DNA from: Neurospora crassa OR74A
Lineage: Eukaryota; Ascomycota; Sordariomycetes; Sordariales; Sordariaceae
DNA length: 64,000 nucleotides
NCBI RefSeq assembly: GCF_000182925.2
Contig: NC_026504.1
Span: 1,364,001-1,428,000, forward strand
Direction of reading: 5' to 3'
Made by a program: the position numbers and the translations under genes. Below are positions 46,133-56,280 of this stretch, piece by piece. Below the pieces are notes generated by a model. That model made no database searches. It was given only the letters and a program-made list of their open reading frames with translations, and was not told the origin of the DNA. Position 1 is the first letter of the stretch. Each line of letters begins with the position of its first letter.

Positions 46133-48262
46133 ATGGCAGCCCGATACTCCATCCCCTCCGAGACCAAGAAGCTGCTCCTGGAGGGTATTCTCGCAAACCC
46201 GCTGATTCGAAAGAACCTCCCTGCTGGCGCTTCTGAGGCCGCTAACAAGGTATCCTTTGTCGGCAGCGATTCTCCGAGCTTACCGGTCAACTGGCGTTTT
46301 GCCGAGAGCATCTCCGCCCTCAAGGGGTATGAAGCCACCATACTCAACGTGCTTCTGAAAGAGAAGTACGGCATCGAGCCTGTCCCTGTGACAATTAATA
46401 CGTAAGAAACTCCCCCCTCTAAGCTTCCATCTTCACACGAGTTGTATATGTACCACCATGACCAAAAAATGGCTTAGGCTGACGGGATATGTAATCGAAC
46501 GTCAAGAGACCACGCCCAGCTATTTATTATGTCGACTTTAATCTGGACCCTAGATTCGGCCGGCGTGAATCTGCCTGCAAGCTGCATTACCGACCCCTCC
46601 AGGAGGGCGGAGCTGGAAAAGTACTTCCCATCCTGGGACAAACACAACAGCGTAGGTAGCTGGTACCGCGCTGATGCGACCAACATATACAAGACAAAAG
46701 ACGAAAAGTTCTTCCATCTCCACGGTGAGTCCTGTTTGTGCGTTGCTTTGACTGATACCTATGCAAAGTAATAAGCTGACTACCGAAATCTCTTTTACCG
46801 TGATGTATATATAGGCTCTATGAACCCTGACCCGACACTCAAGTCCATTGGCCTACCAGCAAACATGGACTTCACAACCCCGGAGGAGGCCACCGCGTAT
46901 ATCCAGGACGCGGTGGCCAAATACACAGCCGAGGAGCTCCAGACTCTGGCTGATGGGCACAGGCAAGCAGGCACCATTTGCTGGACGAAGGAGGAGTTCA
47001 AGGCGTCCGAGCACGGCAAGGCCAACGCCGATGCCGGCCTCTTTGATCTCGAGGCGGTCCCCAACCCGAATCAGGGGCCCGGCTGGTGGACATCCATCCC
47101 GCGTACCTCGCCGGCTCGCCCTCTTGCGGGCCTCAAAGTTGTCGACCTGACCCGCGTCATCGCCGGCCCATCCATCGCGCGCGGCCTCGCCGAGCTCGGC
47201 GCCAGCGTCATGCGTATCACCGCACCGCACCTTCCTGACATGTCGGTGCTGCACCCGGATCTGAACCACGGAAAATGGAATGCGTGCCTCGACCTGCGCG
47301 AGGAGGCGGACAGGAAGAAGCTCCGGGACCTCATTCTCGGGGCTGACGTCTTCCTGCAGGGCTACCGACCGGGTGTGCTGGACAAATACGGGTTTGGCGA
47401 GGATGACGTGATCAAGATGTGCGAGGCCCGTGGCAGGGGCATCGTGTACTGCGGTGAGAACTGTTACGGGTGGCGTGGACCGTGGATGGGCCGCTCGGGA
47501 TGGCAGCAGATCAGTGATGCGGTAAGGATATGTAGCCCCCCCACAGTACCTACCCTGTCCGGACTTGGTGTGCTGACGTTAAGGATTAAAGTGCTGTGGC
47601 GTGTCCTATGAGTTTGGTAGGGCGATGGGCAACAACGAGCCTGTCACCCCTGTGTTCCCGAACTCGGATTACTGGTAAGTCCCCCGCCACGGGATTCTTA
47701 GCTATGATCGAGGTTGCCCTGACGAGTATTCCTAGCACCGGGGTATGCGGAGTAGTTGGTATCATCACGGCGCTCCTTCGCCAGGCCGAGCACGGAGGCT
47801 CGTATAAGGTGAAGGTACGTACCTACCACCTCGCTCCAAATGCGAATCATGAAGACAACAACATGTCGCTTCTAGCTAGCACCTGCTAACAGACAAGTGT
47901 AGGTCGCTCTGAACTACTACTCTCAGTGGCTAGTTAACAGCTGTGGCATGTATCCCCTGGAGGTATGGCAAGACGTGTGGCAGCGCAACGGCTCGCCCGT
48001 TTTCCGGCACTATCACTCGATGCATTACCTCATGCCGAGGGTTCTCGGGGCGGTGCAGAAGAGCAGCGCCGACAAGCTCTTCAAGGAAGAGTTCTTTACC
48101 CAGTATTTTGTCAAGTCTTTGGGTAAGACGATGCGCATCGTGGCCCCGATCCTGCAGTTCCCCAACCAGGGGGTGAAGCTCGGGTTCGATGTTGGGACTC
48201 GGACAAACGGCGTGGACGAGGCGAGGTGGCCCCAGGATCTTAGCGTTGAGAATGTTGAGTAG
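46133..48262 (+). CDS. CaiB/BaiF (family III) CoA-transferase
   Basis: Class III acyl-CoA transferase, moving CoA between carboxylic acids through an aspartyl-CoA anhydride; racemases such as AMACR share the fold. Six exons (46133-46401, 46507-46724, 46815-47521, 47592-47674, 47736-47814, 47903-48262) give 571 residues. Visible elements: an N-terminal half-domain (WRFAESISALKGYEATILNVLL, then DHAQLFIMSTLIWTLD across intron 1), PLAGLKVVDLTRVIAGPSI, NHGKWNACLDLREEADRKKL with the conserved Asp region, DVFLQGYRPGVLDKYGFG, and GWRGPWMGRSGWQQISDA continuing into CCGVSYEFG. One intron uses a CAAG acceptor, but the frame and motif are unambiguous. Probably activates the acid processed by the AtuA-like pathway. 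Confidence 0.9.
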
Positions 48263-48640
48263 TGGCAGTACTCGTGTTGGCTCGAAATGCCAGTCACACC
48301 CCTTAGCCCGACCAAGGTACGGGGTGTGGCACATTAGGTAGGTAAGCATGGTGATGTTGACACGCGGATTTATATCGTTGGCAGGCATCATAGAGTTGTG
48401 TGCATATTCGTATTGCTAATTGAGTTCCTAAGGTACCTATGTACAAGCATCGACTGTTGCACATTGAATACAAGAAGAGATGTAGATATGTACTTGAAGA
48501 GTGACCCGTTTGATTCAATCAGGCCTGAAGTGACTCGGTAGAAAATGAAAGTACCTCCGTGCAAGGAAATTCAAATTGAAACAAGTTGATGTGGCAAGCA
48601 AGCTTCCCTTGCCTCCTGTGGGGATTGGCTGCCTACCTAC
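48263..48640. other. Convergent 3' region
   Basis: 378 bases between the CoA-transferase and the AA9 monooxygenase; nothing recognised. Confidence 0.5.
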
Positions 48641-49821
48641 TTAGCAAGTAAACACAGCAGGACCGGGGATGGTATAAGTGGCAGCTGTTTCCATGACCGT
48701 TAGCAATAGTTTTCATATTTCCTCTCCCCTCATCATCTTTCCCAAATAGAAAAAGAAAGAAAAGAAGAAGAAAAAAAGAAACTCACCCTGGTAAGCATCA
48801 TAAGTAACCCCCGGATCAGTACTCTTGTACGCGCCCGGGAAACTGACCAGTCCCGAGCTGGGCGTCTTGGTTCCCGAACCTGTCACCTGCAACTGATGGC
48901 ATCCCGGGTAGAACTGAGCACCAGGATAAGAGTAGGCGCTGTGCAGCGCAATGATCTCGTGCCTAACCAGATAGTAACCGGGCTTGAGGCAGGACGGGAT
49001 GGCGTACTCGTAGTTGGCCGGGGCGGTCATGAGGGGGGTCTGAATTATTTTTGTCGTCAGTGTCAATCAACGTTTTCCATACCAAGGATAGGCAAAGATC
49101 GAGCGAAGCGAGCAAGATAAAAAAAGAAAAAAAGAAAAAGGGAAAGAAAGGGAAAGAAAAAGGGAAAGAAAACTCACAGCAGCCCAAACATTACTCGTTC
49201 CCTCCCTCCCACCTTCCTTAATCTTGAACCACACCTTATCACTGGCGCTAGGGGTCCAGTCCTGGCACCCCGTGTCGGGACAGCGGGCCATGTAGGTGAT
49301 GACGGGTCCCACGTGCGAGTCGGGCCAAATGGTCCAGCGCAAAGTGACAGTCGATCCGGCGGCGGCGGACGCATGAAGCTTGGCCGGGGCTGAGTCGGCG
49401 TTGCACTGAATGGCGAGGGAAGTGACGTCTTCGACGGGGCCGTTGCCGGGAATCTTACGAGAGATTCGATCGGGGGGCTATAGGGGAGGGAGGGAGAAAA
49501 AGTTAGGAGCGGATGGGAAAGTTTGGGATTATGGGTGTAAGGGGAGGGGAGAAGAAAACTTACGCTGCCCATGTAGGGGTCCTGGTACGGCTACATGATG
49601 TATAGAGTGTGAGTTTGTGAGATCCAAGTCAGAGGTCACGGTGATGGTGATGGTGTTACCTGGTAGAACTGTGAGGTTGTTAGCAGGTTTTCCTCAGTAT
49701 AGTCCAAGATGAAGGTAGGTATTCATACTTGATAAAACTGACCACCAATAGTGGCGTTATCAACAAAGCCGTGAGCGGCCACCAGGCCGATGGAAGCCAA
49801 AAGAGTCGCAAAGGTCTTCAT
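48641..49821 (-). CDS. gh61-13: Secreted AA9 lytic polysaccharide monooxygenase (LPMO9M-like)
   Basis: Copper enzyme that oxidatively cleaves cellulose. Six exons on the minus strand (49821-49729, 49668-49660, 49590-49564, 49477-49178, 49039-48787, 48684-48641) give 241 residues. A 16-residue signal peptide ([16 protein letters not shown]) is followed by His17, the copper-brace N-terminal His of the mature protein, then [10 protein letters not shown]. The second copper His is in [12 protein letters not shown]. The axial Tyr region is YPGCHQLQV, and LRHE-like [12 protein letters not shown] is the conserved strand. Exon 2 is only nine bases (FYQ) and exon 3 only 27; splicing yields [16 protein letters not shown], which matches the protein I recall as N. 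crassa LPMO9M/PMO-3 (NCU07898). No cellulose-binding module is attached. Confidence 0.95.
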
Positions 49822-49917
49822 CTTGGTCTTTGTCGAGTGCAAGTTTGAGCTGACTGTCCAACCTCTGTCTGACAACAAGCGAGCCTCTTTCCTTTTCCAT
49901 CCGGGTCTCAACTCCAG

Positions 49918-49926
49918 TATATATAC
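49918..49926 (-). promoter_or_regulatory. TATA-like element of the AA9 gene
   Basis: TATATATAC word about 100 bases upstream of the AA9 start codon on the minus-strand side, followed toward the gene by a pyrimidine-poor, then AAG-rich leader. Position fits a core promoter; not proven. Confidence 0.45.
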
Positions 49927-51257
49927 CGTTCCTATATGCGGCTCTTCCTTTGACCTAGACCCAAGCCATAACTTACGAGCCCGGTTCGTCGCACCTAGCC
50001 ATGTGGACTCAAACCAGACGTTCGGATATTCCGACGTCTCGATCCGGGTATGGCATCAAACCCAAAAAAAAAAAAAAAAAAAAAAACCATTAAACCAGGT
50101 TCAGATAGAAGAAAGACTTGGCGATCCCGCTCTCCTACGTTTCATCATACTGTATTTGGTAGCTGGACAGGGGACGGAGGCTGTACGATCCACCCTTACC
50201 CTTGAGGATAAGTTCTCCAAAGTCGTTGGGGAAGATGATACCGACAGGGCAGAATGGACAAGCTTGGGTTGATCCGCCAAGAAAAAAGACGCGCGTCAAT
50301 GGGCCTTAATGGAAACATATGGTGATGGTGGTGATAGGGCAAGTTTGAGGTTTCTAGCTTGGAAGAGGCGTACGCCATTGACAAACGGGGCACCATCTTC
50401 CGAGCTATTGCTTTGCTGTTGGAATTACCACAAGAATTGACCCACCAATGGTATAACCACCGAGCGCGCGCGGGGGAATTCAAGGAGTGTGTGTTGGGAG
50501 GAACTACCATATTGTAGAGAATGCGCATCGTAATGATGGTGAGGGGAGAGCGTCGACGTTACAGTCATATGCGTGGTGCGTAGTCCAGTTGTAGTCCATA
50601 TCGGATCAAGTTCCCGTCAAGAGTCTTGGTATCGACGTGAACAGTGAAAAAAGTGATCAACAGAGGGGAAGATACCAGGAAACTGTTCCCGAAAAGCCGC
50701 TATGGTGTGAACTTCGGGATAATTTTCCAACGTTGGCTTCTGAAACTGTAAAAGCAATCAGTCTAGCTGGTCCGCAAATAATCCGTTCAATCACCGGGGC
50801 CGACCGAGCACCCACACAAAATCCCGGATGCCGGCCGACCTCCGAGTTTGGTGATCCACTCCTCCGTACTGTACCGGTGTATTGATCATGGCCCCGTGTC
50901 CTACCGGCATTCGAACATCGATTGTATTGTCCGCTTGCCAGATTCCTGCCAGTCCCCAGTGAGGAAGAGGGCTTGCGACTGACAGTGTAGGACATGCCAA
51001 TTGCAAAATAGCAATGCTGTGAGTCAACTTTTGGGGCAATGATAAGCGCTTACTCCTCCACACGCTACTACGTCTCTAGGACAAACTGGGGAAAGGGTGA
51101 TGAATCTAGGCTGACTTGACGCATAGAGACCCAGTGAGATGGTCGAATCGTGGAGCCTCATGAGTTGGCAAAAAGCCTCAATGTTGGGCTCAACCATCGC
51201 TTGACCAGTATGTAATCCCAACAAAACACACAAAATCCTCATGAATAGTCAGCAGGC
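49927..51257. other. Divergent intergenic region
   Basis: 1.3 kb between the divergent AA9 gene and the HET-domain gene. Includes a 23-base A-run (separate entry). No coding sequence or known upstream activating site assigned. Confidence 0.45.
50064..50086. repeat. Poly-A tract of 23
   Basis: Twenty-three consecutive A, preceded by CCC. Homopolymer; no target-site duplication or retroposon body was recognised next to it. Confidence 0.85.
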
Positions 51258-53294
51258 ATGGAGACTCCGGAGGAATCATCGCCGGATCAAATACTTCGTC
51301 CACCGGTCAATTCATCGGCTGATGAGATTCGACTTCTCGACATCTTTCCATCCGAAAACAAGTCTTCTCCGATAGCATGCAGTTACCGCGTGATTAGTCT
51401 GAAGCCTAGCGATGGGCAACAAATACCTTTTTACGAGACTTTGTCTTATGCGTGGCAAGATGCCGGCAGCGACCCAGAAACAGAGGCGCCTCAAATCCTC
51501 ATCGACCATACCTCTTTCCCAGTCTCAGCGAGCCTCCTACGAGCGCTGCGGCGGCTTCGATTTCCCGACCGTATAAGGACGATATGGATAGACGCAGTAT
51601 GCATCAATCAATCCGACAACGTCGAAAAGACCCAACAAGTCAATCTTATGCGCCGCATCTACGCCTCATGTACCCAGTGTAATATCTGGCTGGGATATCC
51701 ACGAGATGTAGGTGTCTCTGAGGAAGACGCGCAAGCGGCTTTCGACACTATCGCTTGGATCAGCGCGACAGGCGAAGCGATGGACGCCAGGTTCAGTGGG
51801 ATGGATGTACCTAACCCGGCTCTGCCGGATTGGTTTCAGGATGGTGAAGATGGCGGAAAGGAGGGACTGAATGGCGAGTTGCGGCTGAGGGCGACCGAAG
51901 CGTTCTACAAGCTCTTTAGAACGCCCTGGTGGTCACGAGTGTGGACCGTGCAAGAGGCGATCCTCCCTCCTGCCGCGACGGTGTATTGGGGCGCCTGTGA
52001 GATGTCGTGGCATCTGTTTGACATGGCGTCTGAGGCAATCATGGGGCCTACTGATGGAAGGCGAGATGAGCACGTTGGCGATCTAATGCCAGACGAGTTT
52101 AACAGGTTACAGCTGCTAAACTACCTGACTTGTCTTATGAGGGGTATCAGCTTCTCGTCTGCTGGTGAAGAGCCTGTATCCACGCTGTATCGCTGGCGCG
52201 ATAGGAAATCCACGGACCTGAGGGATAAGGTGTACGGGTTGATGGGGTTGAAAGGCCGAGCATATAGTGAGGAGGAGGAGGCGGCGGAGGAGGAGGAGGA
52301 GGAAGAGGAGCACGACGACGACGAGGAGGAGGAGGAGGAGGAAAAAGAAGACGAGGAGGAAGAAGAGGAGGCTGGAGAGGAGGAGGAGGCGGCTTTTCTC
52401 CCTGGTATCCCATCGTGCGACTACACTTTGGATGCGCAAACACTCTTCTGCCGTGTCTCATGGGCCCTTGTCAAGCAATCTAACAGTCTTGAACCCCTCA
52501 TGGGCCGACGGGGAGAAGGGGCCAAGTTGGAGGGTCTCCCGTCGTGGGTGATAGACTGGTCGCAAGACAGATGGTCGGATGGCTTCTTCTACTTCGATAC
52601 GGAAGAACACAAGGTACCAGTCCAAGTGCCAGAAGCCGATTATTGGGCCCATAAGTCACTCTACTATGAATACTGCGCCGATGGACCTGTTATGGTGGGG
52701 GGCGGTCCGAGGCTTTTGGACGAAAGTGGACGGGTACTTGGATTGGACGGGTTCTTGGTCGACAGGATTGCGGTGGTGGAGCAGCGCGAAGTTCTGGGGA
52801 GACAAAGGGTTCCGGACGACCAGGTTCTGGCAGCGAGCGCTGCGCGATATGGGGAGCTTATGGGGCGATGCCATGAGTATTTCTCGTCGGCAAGTGAGGA
52901 ATCATGCAGGCGGTGGTTGAGTGGTCGCTGGATGCAGGAGTATCTCGGCGTGGTGACGGGCAAGCTTGACGCAGCAAACCCAGGCCATTATCCCTTTGAC
53001 GGGGACGAGGGCAGCTGGGCGTCCACATATCTCCAACACCATGTTTTGTTCGTCACCGAAGGAGCCAAGGTCGGGTTCGGGCCTGTGACGTCTGAACCTG
53101 GCGATGAAGTCTGGATTCTCGAATTGTGCAGACACCCAGTTGTGCTTAAGCCTCTGAAGTCCGAGGATCAGGAAGGCGAAGGGGCGAACCGGTGCCATGT
53201 TACTTGGGTGGGCGACTGTTGCGTGTACGGCATCATGATGGGAGAGGCTGTCAAGGGGAAAGAAGATGCTTGGGTGGAGGTTGCGGTGCACTAA
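51258..53294 (+). CDS. HET-domain protein (heterokaryon incompatibility type)
   Basis: 678 residues, intronless. The HET domain lies at about residues 30-240. It contains the three diagnostic blocks: FYETLSYAWQDAG, then IRTIWIDAVCINQSDNVEKTQQV, with LMRRIYASCTQCNIWLG following, and TPWWSRVWTVQEAI. HET domains in other fungi drive non-self recognition and programmed cell death when activated by a partner. After the domain, residues 340-380 form an almost uninterrupted Glu/Asp tract. A C-terminal region follows with CDYTLDAQTLFCRVSWALVK and GLPSWVIDWS, and a conserved-looking module near the end (VCIVEGAK-like LFVTEGAKVGFGP, then GDEVWILELCRHPVVLKP) typical of HET proteins. No NACHT/NB-ARC or WD repeats are attached. 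Confidence 0.9.
   Translation: METPEESSPDQILRPPVNSSADEIRLLDIFPSENKSSPIACSYRVISLKPSDGQQIPFYETLSYAWQDAGSDPETEAPQILIDHTSFPVSASLLRALRRLRFPDRIRTIWIDAVCINQSDNVEKTQQVNLMRRIYASCTQCNIWLGYPRDVGVSEEDAQAAFDTIAWISATGEAMDARFSGMDVPNPALPDWFQDGEDGGKEGLNGELRLRATEAFYKLFRTPWWSRVWTVQEAILPPAATVYWGACEMSWHLFDMASEAIMGPTDGRRDEHVGDLMPDEFNRLQLLNYLTCLMRGISFSSAGEEPVSTLYRWRDRKSTDLRDKVYGLMGLKGRAYSEEEEAAEEEEEEEEHDDDEEEEEEEKEDEEEEEEAGEEEEAAFLPGIPSCDYTLDAQTLFCRVSWALVKQSNSLEPLMGRRGEGAKLEGLPSWVIDWSQDRWSDGFFYFDTEEHKVPVQVPEADYWAHKSLYYEYCADGPVMVGGGPRLLDESGRVLGLDGFLVDRIAVVEQREVLGRQRVPDDQVLAASAARYGELMGRCHEYFSSASEESCRRWLSGRWMQEYLGVVTGKLDAANPGHYPFDGDEGSWASTYLQHHVLFVTEGAKVGFGPVTSEPGDEVWILELCRHPVVLKPLKSEDQEGEGANRCHVTWVGDCCVYGIMMGEAVKGKEDAWVEVAVH
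52269..52394 (+). repeat. GAG/GAC trinucleotide tract encoding an acidic run
   Basis: Purine-rich GAGGAGGAG tract with GACGACGAC inside the HET gene, encoding over 35 Glu/Asp residues with a few Ala, Lys, Gly and His. In-frame microsatellite expected to vary in length. Confidence 0.85.
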
Positions 53295-54285
53295 CAAGAG
53301 AAACCTCCAATTTCATCATGTCATTGCCCACCCGCATACATGGAAGGAAGGATGAAAAAGGGAAGGAAGGAAGGAATATCTACTGTTGGACTTTTTGTAG
53401 TCGGTTGTCGCCCCGATTGGCTGGCGTTTGACAGCTGCAGATGCATAACGCGTTTACCCCTCCTTTCTCTCTTCAATAATGCAACTTCATCCGTGAATCA
53501 CCGCTTCCACTTCGGGCTTCTTCCTGTTTGCTCCCTCATTTCGGAGGCTAGATATACACTACCTACCTATACTTCGAAGCTAATTTTGTTAGTTTTCTTG
53601 TTAACTATTAGGACATCCAGAAACGGTCTTCGAACGTCAAGATTCACACAAAATATATGAGTTCTAGCACGTTGATGGCTAGACCAGCGGCAAGTCACAA
53701 ACGCCCTTCATCTTGGGAAAGTGAATCCAAGAATGGGCACCAATAAATACTCACCACAGGAAGCAAAGCCTCACATCACCTTCTTCCCTGCCGCTGCCGC
53801 TGCCGCTGCCGCTACCCATTCCCCTTCCGTTCGGCCCCCAGCCGCCTCTCTGTCCATTCTCCTTCACCGAAGAGGATACAGCCATACTCGCATGTGCTAT
53901 TCAACAAGATCAAGACCCTGCAAGATCCGGTTACCTACATAGGTACCTACCTAGATACCATAGAACCGAAGATCATACAGGACAGCTTCGGAGCGGTACA
54001 GGTATGACTTCCAGGTGGCATTTATATGGCAATTCCTGTGTCCACTGTCAAAGAAAACTTCGAAACCACATACAGGACGTCATGCCATCGCATTTCTTCA
54101 ATATCATTATTATCACTTGAGCAGGTTGGAGGAAGTAAGCGTATTACATTTACAGTTCTCACTTTTAAACGGTGTCTTTTTTTTTTTTTTTTTTCTCTTC
54201 CCATTCTACATTTATCTCATTTACCGAGTACTCTCCAATTTAACTTGATACCAGCTTATAGGGTGTGATATCAAGATAGACAATC
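53295..54285. other. Intergenic region before the interrupted 5S gene
   Basis: About 1 kb. A GCTGCC tandem (about 53790-53812) and a T-run (54178-54193) are present. No coding sequence. The last 30 bases carry the 5S TATA element listed separately. Confidence 0.5.
54257..54260 (+). promoter_or_regulatory. TATA box of the 5S rRNA gene
   Basis: TATA at exactly -29 to -26 relative to the 5S start at 54286. This is the position of the upstream element required by Neurospora 5S rRNA genes, so the interrupted gene had a proper promoter. Confidence 0.7.
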
Positions 54286-54360
54286 ACATACGACCATACC
54301 CACTGGAAAACTCGGGATCCCGTCCGCTCTCCCATAGATAAGCCAGTAAGGGCCAAACTA
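54286..54360 (+). pseudogene. 5S rRNA gene, 5' part (psi63-like), interrupted
   Basis: Begins ACATACGACCATA and continues through CCCGTCCGCTCTCCCATAGATAAGCC, the 5' two-thirds of Neurospora 5S rRNA. The last two bases, TA, are the duplicated target. With the 3' part at 56232-56276 the pieces total 120 bases, the 5S length. Helix I pairs fully with the far end, and helix II pairs CCCACTGG with CCAGTAAGGG, so the arms are consistent with a once-functional variant 5S type. From memory this is the psi63 pseudogene described in N. crassa. Confidence 0.93.
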
Positions 54361-54404
54361 GACGTGCTAACCCCAACCCCGGTCACGCCCCACCCTCGGT
54401 CATA
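54361..54404 (+). repeat. Left terminal inverted repeat
   Basis: Forty-four bases that match the reverse complement of 56186-56229 except at about seven positions, most of them within the outer nine bases. The core, AACCCCGGT and CCCCACCCTCGGTCA, is shared. Confidence 0.9.
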
Positions 54405-56185
54405 TAACTTCATCACCAGGAATCAAATAACATTGCAAACTAGCCACTTTTACAGGGATTTTAATACTTCAAAATGTCATAATTTTATTCCTAATACTCT
54501 TCAATAATATAAAGGATTGGCTGGAGGGCTCTCCCCAACTCTTAAAGCAGTCTCATCGTCGTCGTTACCGTAGCAACCCTTCTGCGCTTAGGACCCTCCT
54601 TTAAAGCATCACAAACTTCTATTATCTATTCTATCTGTACAAATTTATCGTTACCAATCTCTTTAACCTTCCTTTTACCTCTAGGCTTCTATAACTCCAA
54701 TTAAATCTATAAATATTAAATTTAGTAATCCTTAGTAGCGAACTTAATGTTCTTAATATTAAGGGCCTTGGCTGCCTTAGTGAAAACAGTCCTAATATTA
54801 CGGTCGATAGAGGAGAAATTGTAAATACCTCCCAATATATCCCTAGACCTCTAAGGAATTGGAAAAATAATGTTTCCTATCGAAATAAGTTCGTTTAGTA
54901 GTATTCTAGGTAGTAAAGGCTCGGCTAGCAAGGCATTGTTATTAATAACTACCGCGGGATCGTCAATAATAATAGATTTATTTACTAGCTATATTCCTAT
55001 TTTTCTAAACCCTAATCTAAGGTTTCTAATACTTACCCCCCTTCTTAAAACTTCCTAATAATACTTAAGGAACCGTTATTTATTTACTAATACAAATATT
55101 AGAAAATTAGCGAAATCCCTAATTAAATCTCTAAAATAAGATTTAATAATTGAAAAAATAAAGTGGTTAAGCGGTTAAGTCTTATAGGAAGTATAAGAAG
55201 GTAAAAAAAGTAATTAAATATTGTATTAAAATACTTCAATAAGGAAGTCGTTAATTATATAATTAATATACTTATCGAAGATTAAAAGACGCTAACTATC
55301 GTCGATTAGCTTCATTTCTAATAGATAAACCTCCTTCAACTATAATAGTACAATTTCTAAATTGCTCTATCTACTAGCAATACTAATATACTTCCAACTC
55401 TTAAGTTCGTAGTCCATATCAAAGAACCATTATCCTTAGAGGTTAATACCAAAAAAAATAACAACGGGAATCAATCTCTTACCCTCAATAGTACCAAACT
55501 TAATAATAGTTACCCAAATTGTTATATCGGTCGTTATTAAATATACTTTCTTCGTCAAAATAGTCCCAAGGACTTTACCGTCTATTAATTTTAATTCTTA
55601 AAGATTATATTTATTTATATTAGATATATTAGTAGGAATAATACCCTTATCGCGAATCTAAACTTCCAAAAAGTCGAAGAATTTTGTAAAGGCTTCCTTA
55701 ATAGACCCCCTAACTCTAACTAACTCAAAGGGGCTCGAAATCTTTATTATAACAATTAGATTTCTTTTTATAAAACAGTCTACCCAATGCGCCCCCAACT
55801 TATTATAATTGCCTCCTCTTTTTAATATCGCTATTATAAAGCCAACAATTTAACGACGGTTAAGAGCCCAACTAACTTTCTCTTTATTTAATATCCATTT
55901 GTATAAGAAGGATTCTTAGGCGGGGGACAGCCGTTATTAGGGTATTTTAATTATACGAAGGGAGGAGGTGCCTCGTATACGGTCGGAGATAGTAGATTAT
56001 AGTACGCTATACTTCTTAGTTACTATACGCTAGGAAAGTCCGTTGCGGACCTTAGATATCGCTTAGTCGAGTAAAGACGAAGCTATTGCGACCGGAATCA
56101 ATCAAATCGATAGTATTTTAGTAGAGTTATTGTTATTAAAAGATCGAGAGTATGAAAGTGTATAGGAGAAATGGCGGTGTGGGGA

Positions 56186-56229
56186 TGTGACCGAGGGTGG
56201 GGCGTAACCGGGGTTGGGGTCGCGACGTA
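56186..56229 (-). repeat. Right terminal inverted repeat
   Basis: Inverted partner of the left repeat. It carries one C/T difference in the core (GGTTACG against GGTCACG), of the type RIP or cytosine deamination leaves. Confidence 0.9.
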
Positions 56230-56231
56230 TA

Positions 56232-56276
56232 GTAGTTGGGTCGGTGACGACCAGCGAATCCCTGGTGTTGTATGTT
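56232..56276 (+). pseudogene. 5S rRNA gene, 3' part, interrupted
   Basis: Runs GTAGTTGGGTCGGTGACGACC, then AGCGAATCCC and GTTGTATGTT, the 3' third of Neurospora 5S rRNA including the internal A-box-like promoter region. Relative to the usual GTGGGTGACCAC, this copy has GTCGGTGACGAC, a paired change that keeps the stem. Six T follow at 56275-56280. Confidence 0.93.
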
Positions 56277-56280
56277 TTTT
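56275..56280 (+). terminator. RNA polymerase III T-run of the 5S gene
   Basis: TTTTTT immediately at the 5S 3' end, the standard pol III terminator, still intact in the pseudogene. Confidence 0.7.

Larger units (their letters stand above)
54361..56229. mobile_element. Fot1-type (Tc1/mariner superfamily) DNA transposon relic, PuntRIP1-like
   Basis: A 1869-bp insertion flanked by a TA duplication (54359-54360 and 56230-56231), bounded by roughly 44-bp terminal inverted repeats. The TA target, TIR length and size fit Fot1/pogo-class elements of filamentous fungi. The interior (about 54420-56110) is extremely AT-rich, and its only open frames are tiny (the longest about 62 codons). That is the pattern left by RIP, which changes C to T mainly in CpA. 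The GC-rich TIRs are far less affected. No transposase domain can be read. Such RIP relics are normally cytosine-methylated heterochromatin. From memory, N. crassa psi63 is interrupted by a 1.9-kb element named PuntRIP1. Confidence 0.92.

Noticed and set aside
50064-50086. Poly-A run as a retroposon tail
   Set aside because: No body sequence, pol III boxes or flanking target duplication found next to it.
54870-55058. 62-codon frame inside the transposon relic as a gene
   Set aside because: Ile/Leu/Phe/Ser-rich translation of AT-rich RIP-type sequence; no domain, so treated as part of the relic.
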